Shown: positions 56,486-64,000 of the stretch, in pieces
How the letters are laid out: each line of letters opens with the position of its first letter
How positions within the stretch are numbered: position 1 is the stretch's first letter
Assembly: GCA_028571685.1 (NCBI GenBank)
Contig: CM053142.1
Span: 66,489,296-66,553,295, forward strand
DNA length: 64,000 nucleotides
Source of the DNA: Heterohyrax brucei
Lineage: Eukaryota; Chordata; Mammalia; Hyracoidea; Procaviidae
Reading direction: 5' to 3'
Program-made: the position numbers and the translations under genes
The notes under the pieces: generated by a model
The model's database searches: none
What the model saw: the letters and a program-made list of their open reading frames with translations, nothing else
What the model was told of the DNA's origin: nothing

Positions 56486-57020
56486 GCTGTCTCAGGTGTT
56501 GTTTTGATCACCAATGCCATGTGTTCTGACTACTATCCAACTTCTTTGTTTCCAACTTTCACATTCAATCATCAGCAATTACCAGCACATCTTGATTTCA
56601 TGTTTGATCAATTGATAATGAAGACATTGGTAAAAATCTTCAATTTTTTTCATCTTTGGCTTTAGTGGTTGGCACTTAAATTTGAATAATAGTCTTGTTA
56701 ACTATTCTTCCCTGTAGGCATATGAATATTATTCTAACACTGACAGTATTGTACTTCAGGATAGATCTTGAAATGTTCTTTTTGACTATGAATGTGGCAC
56801 CATCCCTCTTCCACTTGTTATTTTTGACATAGTAGATTATATGATCGCCCAGTACAAAATTGCCAGTAATCAGTCCATTTCAGTTCACTAATAGAATATT
56901 CATCTTTAAACCTTCCTTTTCATTTTTGACAACTTCTGATTTTCCTAAATTCGTTTTTATACATTTGAGGTTCTGATTACTAAAGGACATTTTAAATTAT
57001 TTCTTCTCATTTTGAGTCAT
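56486..57020 (-). mobile_element. RTE LINE endonuclease-region fragment, antisense
   Basis: CTCAGGTGTTGTTTTGATCA, GCATATGAATATTATTCTAA, TTGTACTTCAGGATAGATCT and TTCTTCTCATTTTGAGTCAT follow the antisense RTE sequence covering the APE-type endonuclease domain as I recall it. All frames are broken. Confidence 0.7.
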
Positions 57021-57743
57021 GTAATATCCTGGTTATCCAGTGCTATTGTAACCGAAAAACCTCAAGTTGATGGCTTTAACAAACAGAAATTTATTCTCTA
57101 CCAGTTTAGGAAGATAAAAATCTAGATTCAGGGTACCCGTTCTAGAGGAAGGCTTTCTCTTTGTATGTCTCTCTGGGAAAAGGCCTTTGTGTCCTTTCAA
57201 CATCTGTGGGCCTGGTGTTTCTTGGAGACCTCTATATATCTTGGCATCAAATTTGTCCCTCGGTCTAGGAGGTTCCCAGTGCAGGGTCGCCAGGTCCAAA
57301 TGATATGCTCTACACTCAGCTCCTCTTTCTTGGTGAGATGAGGTCCTTCTCCTTTCTGCCTACTTCTCTATCTTTTTACCTCTTGGGAGACAAAAGACAA
57401 CTCAAATAAGAGCGTAACTTAAGTAAATCAGTGATGCCATGACTTAACTATAGTAGTGAATTGAGTATAGATTTGATTTGTGTAAGAGTGTAACTTGAGT
57501 CACACCTTTTCGTAAGGTTGGGACTTGACATATACACCACTCTAAGACTCGATGGCACTTGGCTTGGCAATCCTGCCTCCTAGAGGTTTTGAGGTTTAAA
57601 ATACATATAATTGAGAATAGTTACATAGAGTTACAAAATGGAGGATAATTGCATCAGATCACAAAATCGAAAATAATTACATACTACTGGAAATTATGGC
57701 CTAGCCAAAGTGGCACATCTTTTTCCGGGACACACTTCATGAC
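57021..57743 (-). mobile_element. Solo LTR, MaLR-like, longer variant
   Basis: GTAATATCCTGGTTATCCAG to GACACACTTCATGACA. It carries extra sequence around 57380-57600, including a GACTCGATGGCACTTGGC micro-insertion-like motif at 57547, and lies against the RTE fragment it probably interrupted. Confidence 0.75.
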
Positions 57744-57816
57744 ATTCCTTTGTTTGATCCCCCCCCCAAATTCATGTCCTTGCCACATATGAAACACATT
57801 TACTCCATCATACACA

Positions 57817-58032
57817 GTTTGACAATTAAGTCCACTAACTTAATTGTTCTAAGTGCTACATACCTCATTGCTGAGTATCACTATGGTCGCCTTCAAACTG
57901 CTCCCTTTAGGAAGCTCTGCACTGATGGCAGTGCCTAGTCCACCCTTCAAAGCAATTTTGGAACTCTTTCTGGAATGGCCATTGCACGTGGTGGCATGAT
58001 GGCAAGTTTGCAAAGTTGATTATATAATTGTC
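57817..58032 (-). mobile_element. Mariner-derived MITE, antisense
   Basis: Ends GACAATTAAG (left) and TATAATTGTC (right) are inverted. The body is the reverse complement of the MITE at 35.0 kb (GGAATGGCCATT, AAAGCAATTTTGGAAC). It consists of the transposase C-terminal coding end plus terminal repeats. Confidence 0.8.
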
Positions 58033-58349
58033 CATGAGAGAGTTTTTAGCCAGCAAACAAATAACTGTATTGGAACACCCTCCCTACTCACCTGATCTGG
58101 CCCCCAATGACTTTTTTCTTTCCTCAAAGTTAAATGAAATATTGAAAGGAAGACTTTTTGATGACAGTTAGGACATCAAGGGTAATATGATGACAGCTCT
58201 AATGGCCATTCCAGAAAGAGTTCCAAAATTGCTTTGAAGCGTGGACTAGGTACTGACACTGATGTACAGTCTCTCAAGGGGAGTACTTCAAAGGTAATCA
58301 CAGTGATATTGGTCATGATATAGAATGAGTTAGCTAACTTAATTGGCAG
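58033..58349 (+). mobile_element. Mariner transposase fragment with 3' terminal repeat
   Basis: 58076-58111 encodes HPPYSPDLAPND. The D in PND is the third catalytic Asp of the mariner DD34D triad. FFL continues, then frameshifts and stops. The end repeats the 149-nt terminal region of the adjacent MITE in the opposite direction. The N-terminal half and 5' end are missing. Confidence 0.85.
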
Positions 58350-59639
58350 TCCTCATGTTATCTCAAAAGTCTTAAATCAACTCCAAGTCCCAAATTTTAT
58401 TTTCTGAGTCATCTAAATCAAATATGGGTGTGCCATCCTGGAGCACGGTGTTTTTTCATCTGTGAAGCCTTGAAATCTAGACTACAAGTTGTCTGCTTCC
58501 AAAACACAGTAGTAGCATAGGCACAAGGTAGATACTTCCATTATGAATGGGAGAAATTGGAGGGAAAGAAGGAATACCGAGCACCAAGCAAGTCCAAAAC
58601 CCAGGAGAACATATTACATTAGCTCTCAAGTCTTGAAAACAATTCTGTCTTCTCTAAGACCACCTGAGCAATGGACCTGCCCCTAACACTCTGGGTGTTG
58701 GTCATTCTCTCTGGGTTCTAGTTGGAGGCATCTTGGCCCTGGGCTTCAACTCCACCTTCCTGGCCTCCTGGAAGGAGAGTTCTGCTCCCTTGGCTTTGCA
58801 TGGCCCCAATCCCCCAGGCCATATGAGTGGTGATCTCTCTACTCCAGTGTGGCAGATTTCATTCTTCTGCTCTTTGTACATAACAGTGGAGCCCCTTCTT
58901 CTTTGGGTGGTAGAACTGTCCTCCTGGAACACTTCAATGACAACCCCAAATTCTGGAACCAAGTTGGTGAAGATCCAATTGTTTGAAACCGAGGAAGCTG
59001 TTGTCCCACCCTTTGAGATTCAGGAGACCGTGAGCCTACTCATTAAAATCACAGAAGTCATTGCCTCACAATCTGAGACCAAGGTAGCTCTGCTTGCTAT
59101 GCTCCTTTCAACAGTTCTACTGATCTCCATGGTGCTCCAAGATGGTTCTTTTCTAGGAGGATGTAAGATGTATCTCCTTTGCTTTGTTTTGTACCTGTAG
59201 AACCCCAAGAGGCAAAGATTTCTCTTTTCCTTTTTAATTCGTATAAGATGATGGGTTCTCTGCTGTGGTAGTTGGTTAGTCTGTCAGTCACAGGCTTATA
59301 GCTGTAACAAAAATTCATGTAGCCATGTCACCAGTGAAAATTCTAGGACACGTGTCTTTAGTTTTCATTTTGCATGGTTTATTCTTAAGTCCATCTCTTT
59401 CCTCTTGCATTTTAGTATAAGTGGCAAAGAGAAACCATGCAGCTTCTTTAAGATCTTACTTGGAAATATCCTCAGATGGATTCCCTAGACCTACTGCTGT
59501 CCCTGACCAGAAAACATTGCTGAGGTCAATTCTTTGAACAAAACTGGACTGGACCCATGGATACAATGTGACCATATGGCGTGTGTACTTCACGGTTCTG
59601 TGCATTTATAGGATGCTGTCCTACAGGTCTCCTTCTACA
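58350..59639. other. Mostly unique DNA with one unexplained 155-codon frame
   Basis: 58733-59200 (+) is open for 155 codons in repeat-free DNA and has an overlapping minus frame (58702-58962). The predicted + product ends in a hydrophobic stretch (LLAMLLSTVLLISMVL, then DGSFLGG). I recognise no family, and there is no upstream promoter or splice evidence. It may be a retrocopy remnant or chance. Confidence 0.35.
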
Positions 59640-59816
59640 TGGGGGTCAAGAGGGTGGAGAGGAGGGGACAGGAGCTTGTTAAGAGGATACCACCAGCATT
59701 GAATGAAAAGTAGGAGTGTGCTATCACTGGGCAACGATAGCAGAAGGAACTGCAGACAGGCAGGCTGCAAAATTGATTTGGATTGTGTACTTTCACTTAA
59801 TCACAATAAAAAAGAA
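59640..59816 (+). mobile_element. Unclassified poly-A retroelement, copy 3 (3' end)
   Basis: GAGGAGGGGACAGGAGCTTG, AATTGATTTGGATTGTGTAC and TTTCACTTAATCACAATAAA, followed by an A-rich run, match the 3' end of the copy at 29.3 kb. The 5' part cannot be aligned by eye. Confidence 0.65.
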
Positions 59817-59852
59817 AAGAAATATCCTCAGCTGCATATCCAAGTTCAGCCC

Positions 59853-60113
59853 TTACAAATTTGACCTTCCACCAAATGTCTGAATGTAATTCAGACAAGT
59901 TCTTTGCCATTGCATAAAATCATCTACCTTTTTCCATTGTCCATTCACATGTTCATCATTTCCTTTTAAAGCTTCACCAAAAGCACATCTAATGTCCATA
60001 TTTCTAGCAACATTCTGTTGCCGGTACCATATGTATTCTGTAAGAATGGCAGAGAATTTCTCTGTAACTCTCTTCAATTCCTTCTGAGCCCTCATGAGAA
60101 TTGCTTTTGACAT
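59853..60113 (-). pseudogene. Unidentified 86-codon frame, possible retrocopy piece
   Basis: The minus frame, open upstream of its ATG, reads KATDGIGMSKAILMRAQKEL and continues for about 80 residues rich in K, E, Q and R, with a GEALKGNDEHVNGQWKKVDD stretch. It looks like real helical protein sequence rather than random translation. I cannot name it. It sits between a poly-A retroelement end and an RTE 5'-like fragment. No intron or promoter is seen. Confidence 0.35.
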
Positions 60114-60149
60114 CCCAATTCCATCAGTAGCCTTTGCAAGGCAATCTAG

Positions 60150-60290
60150 GTTTTAGCTCCACTGAAACCTGTCCACCATGGGTAACGTCTATGGTATTTG
60201 AAATACTGGTGGCATAACTTTCAGTATTTCAGTAACAAGTAAGCCATTATGGTATGACAAGCTGACAAATGAATGGTAGCATTTATTCAT
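60150..60290 (-). mobile_element. RTE 5'-region-like fragment, antisense
   Basis: GAAACCTGTCCACCATGGGT, then ATTTGAAATACTGGTGGCAT and GACAAGCTGACAAATGAATG match the fragment at 53.65-53.79 kb. Confidence 0.7.
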
Positions 60291-61079
60291 AGGCTACTTA
60301 AATTTCTTCTTTTTGGCACGCTCTCTGTCGTAGGATAGCCTCAAGGATTGTCCTTCCCATTGCCCCCAACTGCAGCCCTGACTGGAAGACACACTCAGAA
60401 ATACTTCGCCTTCACTCACACCTTAGGTGGAGGGCTCGTAGAAAAACAGGTGGACCCTGTTTCACCTGCCACAACAATAAGATCACGAGGCCCACTCCCA
60501 TCCCGTAGGAAATATCTTCTGCTGCCCACAGACTGCCTGGTACCCATGGAGGTCAACTTAGCTAATATCTAAGCCATGAAACTCCCAGCTCGGTTGGATT
60601 GAGTTTTACGACAGGAAGAAAGTTCAGGCCTTTGGAACCCCATGTTTTTGGAACTAACATCCTTTATCGGAAGGGCCAGTACGGGGGTGGTGGTGACCAG
60701 CTGTTCTTCTTTCCCCTTCGAGTCAGAGCAAAGGAAGTGAGATCAACTTACAATAGAAGGGATGCCAGTTAGACAAAAGAAGGAACTTCTTGCCAAGGAA
60801 GCTTGCAGAGTGCTCTACCTAAAGAAATCTTTGATGAGGGTGAGCTATCTGGTGGTTTAATTGGCTCCCTGCCTGAGAGTAGAGGATGGGCCTTAACCCA
60901 GAGCTGGTGATAAGCTCTGGCTTAGCTCCTGAGTGATATTGCTTCCTGCATGCCTACCACTACCTGATAGCTTGGGGATCTTTCTTGGGGCTGTGATCTT
61001 AGAGAAAGAGCACCCTTTGGGTCTTTCTATCCCATTTTAGAATAAACAGTACACTGTGAGATTAGAGACAGCAAAGAAG
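60291..61079. other. Intergenic, unique
   Basis: Nothing recognised. Confidence 0.45.
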
Positions 61080-61230
61080 TAAAAGTGGGTATATATTAAA
61101 GGCCAACTATTTCTCAGGCTCTAGGCTAGGGGCTTTAAAGACTTCATCTGAAATCCTAATAGCAGCAGATAAGAAAACTGAGTTGGAAAGAGATGTGACT
61201 GGTCTCTGGTCACCTGCAAAACTCGTAACA
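61080..61230 (-). mobile_element. MIR-like, antisense
   Basis: GATAAGAAAACTGAGTTGGA within a MIR-like context; moderate divergence. Confidence 0.5.
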
Positions 61231-61363
61231 ACAGTCAGGTGTGTTTTGATTCCATTGTCCTCTTCACTAAACTGTGGAAGTAACTTTGCAGCAGGAGGTG
61301 AGGGAGTTGAAGAACATAGACTACATTACTCTCGTGTATACATATACACAATATATATAAACT

Positions 61364-61515
61364 ACAGCCCAAACCCACTGCTGTTGAGTTGATTCCAACT
61401 CATAAAGATCCTATAGGACCAAGTAGAACTGCTCCGTAGAGTTTCCAAGGAATGCTTGTTGAATGCGAACTGCTGACCTTTTGGTTAGCAGATGTAGCAT
61501 TTAATTAGGGTTTCC
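61364..61515 (-). mobile_element. AfroSINE, antisense, head deleted by about 15 nt
   Basis: CAAACCCACTGCTGTTGAGT to ATTTAATTAGGGTTTCC. The CCACTACACCACC part is missing between TTTAA and TTAGGG. AAACTAC/AAACTAT may be the target duplication. Confidence 0.9.
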
Positions 61516-61884
61516 ATAAAAACTATACATTGGACAGTTACTGAGTAAGAGAGTAAAGATGTCTGTTTGAGTTAGCTAAAGAAGGAGAGCTTAACAGGGT
61601 CCCTCCATCGGAATCCTTCTGCTGTCGTGTCCTTTCTTTCCTTTGGGATTCCTGCAGAAGTGACTCTTTGCCTCCTCCATGTTTTTCTCTGTCTTAACTT
61701 GAGCTATTCTTCCTCATGTCTTTGGGCAGCATAGTCTTCCAGAGTCTGAGTATGTTTTCCTGACCCAGGCTGAACAGGCCTTGCATAGGTTTCCTAACGC
61801 TGGATTTTTCCTAGTCTCTTCATTTTTCAGTTTCTCATTCTTAACCTTTGTCTGTCCTGGTTCCCTTATTTAACTTAGCACTGT
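61516..61884. other. Intergenic, unique
   Basis: Nothing recognised. Confidence 0.45.
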
Positions 61885-62120
61885 GCTAGGTTCTAGGTCT
61901 GGGGACAGGGGGCACAGCTGGAGACTGTAAGGCAGAATCAAATCCCGACTGCCCCACTTACTAGCTGGGTGGCTTTGGACAAGTTAGTAAATTTCTTTGT
62001 TTTCCCATTTCTTCACCTGCACAATGAGGACAAAAAGAATATCTACTTTACAGTTATGAGTAAAAACTCAATAATTCATAAGTTTAAGCACTTAGAATAA
62101 TAAGCTCCAAATTAATATTA
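61885..62120 (+). mobile_element. MIR
   Basis: AATCAAATCCCGACTGCCCC, TGGGTGGCTTTGGACAAGTT and TTTCTTCACCTGCACAATGA are in MIR order. Confidence 0.8.
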
Positions 62121-62184
62121 ACATTCATTATTTAGGTAGAAAAACAAACTGTTATTATGGAAAAAAGGGCAGTATGCCTCAGCT

Positions 62185-62330
62185 GGTCTCCCTCCTCATT
62201 TCCTTCCTTCCTCCTTCTGTCCCTCCGTTTCTCCTACCTCCTTCCCTCCCTGCCTGCCTCCACTCATTCCTCTTTTCTTTCCTTTCTTTTTCCTTGTCAT
62301 TCTTTTTCTTTCTTACTTCCCTTGACATTT
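62185..62330. repeat. Pyrimidine-rich TTCC/CTCC tract
   Basis: A stretch of about 145 bases is almost all C and T on the + strand (TTTCCTTCCTTCCTCCTTCT and later CTTTCCTTTCTTTTTCCTTG). Confidence 0.9.
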
Positions 62331-62509
62331 ATCAAAAATCCACGAAGTGCCTAATGCTATTCTAGGCATTGCACTATGTCCTTCCACTTTATTATATTCT
62401 AACCCTCATTATATCTGAGTGGCTGTTAGTAGCTCTTGCTAAAATCAGAAGAATCAACAGAAAGGAATAAAGGGGAGCATCAAAAATGTAAGGAATCAAG
62501 GGTTCCAAC

Positions 62510-62640
62510 TAGTCTGAGCTTTTCATGTCCTTAAAGATGAGAAAACCGAGGCCCTGTGACTGTAAGTGTCCCACAACCAGTTAACTGGAGAGTTAAGACT
62601 CAAGCCTGTGGTCTCTAGATGTCTCACAATCCCTTTCCAT
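62510..62640 (-). mobile_element. MIR, antisense
   Basis: AAGATGAGAAAACCGAGGCC and AGTTAAGACTCAAGCCTGTG are in antisense MIR order. Confidence 0.75.
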
Positions 62641-63887
62641 GAATGCTGCTACTTTGTCTAACCAATGACCCAGCCAGAGTGCAATAGGGAACAAGTCAGC
62701 GATATGCCATGTAACTTTCTGACGTCTCAGGTGGTATGTTGCATGCCCAGAGTGTTTCTGTTCAGCTCTCCTCTAGTCCCTTCTCACAAAACAGTTTTCA
62801 CTAATCATGACAGGGGCTAGAGTGTTCGTACCTGGTATGAACAAAATCAGACTCCAACCTCCAACCCCATCTGTTTTGCAGGTGTCCCCTTGGCCCTCAG
62901 AGGTGTCGCCTTCCATTGAAATGGAGACCTCTGACAAGTGGCCCCAGCTGCCTTTTGATATGGTAGCCATACGAGACCAGTGAAAAAAGTCTGGTCTCAA
63001 ACCTCAGTTGCTTCCTGTTTGCTTTCTCTTCCTGCCTCTTACCTTCTGTGGTATGCAGACTGCAGGCAAACTTGAAGCCCTTTCCCAGGTTGTAACAGAA
63101 GTTACAGGCTGTCCTAATACACAATGCTCAGAACTTTTCATGGGGCAAAACAGGAACATAAGACCCCTTTCTTCATCCCTGGTCCTGTTTTGGAACCATG
63201 GCCTGATGGATTCTTGCAGTCAAAGCATTTAAATAACAAACAGCCCTCTGTGGCATGGCCACATGTGGCGATGCCTAGGTCCTGGCCCTGGCCCAATGCT
63301 CCTTAGCTGTGTGACCCTTAACAAGCAGTTAGCTTTTGTAGGTCTCAATCCTCATTTGAAATCATTAAATACTTCCCAAACCCCCCTCAACTTTGAAATA
63401 ATGTGAAATTTCTCTTATTAGCATTCAATGCGTTGCCAGGTACTTATTAGCCATGAGCCACACACCCATACTGTGTTAGGGATTACAAGAAGAGTGTCCC
63501 AACATTTTTTATATAATGGCACGTGGACAAAGTGGTTTACACTGCTCACCAGGGCAAACAAATGAGTCAGTTAACATTCTGGCCCTCTCCCCGCACCTGG
63601 GCATTCTCCCTTTGCGTGTCTCAGTCCTGTCGCTCCTCTATGTCACCTCCTACTCATCCTGCCCATTGCCATTAGTGATGGAAATGACAAAGTTCCACAG
63701 AACAAGATTCCATTCCATGTTTTTCCCTAGAAGTCCACCAAGACTGTGTGACAACTGAACCTCTTTCCAGGGATACAGAAGATGACTCAACAGCTGTGTT
63801 CCATATAAAGCCTGGCTTTCACTTGCCTAACAGCCATGATTCCCACCTTCGAGGGTAGATTTGACTTCCTCAGAATCTGCAGAGACA
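62641..63887. other. Intergenic; MIR-like stretch at 63270-63400
   Basis: TTAGCTGTGTGACCCTTAAC followed by TCTCAATCCTCATTTGAAAT is a sense MIR core. No gene is seen in the remainder. Confidence 0.45.
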
Positions 63888-64000
63888 TTTATTGTTGTTA
63901 GGTGCCACCAAGTCGATCCTGACTCAGCAACTCTATTTACAACAAAAGAAACACTGCCCAATCCAGTGACATCCTCATAATCATAGAAGCCACAGAAGTC
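63888..64000 (-). mobile_element. RTE-type element entering from the window end, antisense
   Basis: TATTGTTGTTAGGTGCCACC, AAGTCGATCCTGACTCAGCA and GAAACACTGCCCAATCCAGT match the antisense tail as at 27.2 kb. It continues beyond 64000. Confidence 0.75.

Overview
This window is mammalian nuclear DNA with no protein-coding gene that I can recognise. The organism is almost certainly an afrotherian, most likely an elephant or another paenungulate. The basis is the dominant repeat: about 40 copies or fragments of a tRNA-derived SINE that starts GGAAACCCTGGTGGCATAG, carries Pol III A and B boxes, and ends in CTATGAGTCGGAATCGACT. I know this as the AfroSINE tail, which it shares with an RTE (BovB-class) LINE. 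Several longer, repeat-rich features (MaLR-like solo LTRs, a tRNA-Gly-headed SINE, RTE fragments, a mariner) fit the same genome. There are no operons, bacterial or phage genes, or CRISPR arrays. The open frames are short, and almost all of them cross repeats.

Layout. 1-21 kb: mostly unique intergenic DNA with scattered AfroSINEs, two MaLR-like LTRs (4.4 and 6.8 kb), a MER5A-like element, MIR and L2 remnants, and a tRNA-Gly SINE (16.4 kb). 21-31 kb: a pile of old antisense L1 fragments broken up by younger insertions (AfroSINEs, LTRs, an RTE piece and two copies of an unclassified AATAAA/poly-A retroelement), plus a 0.8-kb inverted repeat. 31-34 kb: unique DNA with tandem duplications and a G-rich run. 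33.9-37.6 kb: opposed LTRs, a second LTR family holding a mariner MITE and two SINEs, and more SINEs. 37.6-40.2 kb: the longest repeat-poor stretch, with SOX/TCF-like and homeodomain-like motifs. 40.2-51 kb: a possible LTR, a dense SINE cluster at 44 kb, L1 and microsatellites. 51-58.4 kb: LTRs, several RTE fragments and a mariner with palindromic ends. 58.4-64 kb: mostly unique DNA, two unexplained open frames, MIRs, and an RTE fragment running off the end.

How the parts relate. The window records layered retrotransposition: old L1 and MIR; then MaLR-like LTRs with 5-bp target duplications; then RTE, its SINEs, and an L1-type poly-A family. Target duplications and interrupted repeats give the relative order at many sites. 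I found no new gene system. The most unusual observations are (a) an unclassified poly-A retroelement family with target duplications, (b) very short (24-31 nt) insertions of a SINE/RTE-tail-like motif at several loci, (c) a mariner MITE facing a mariner fragment in inverted orientation, and (d) a SOX-motif palindrome in repeat-free DNA. All repeat family names come from memory of consensus sequences, because no database could be searched.
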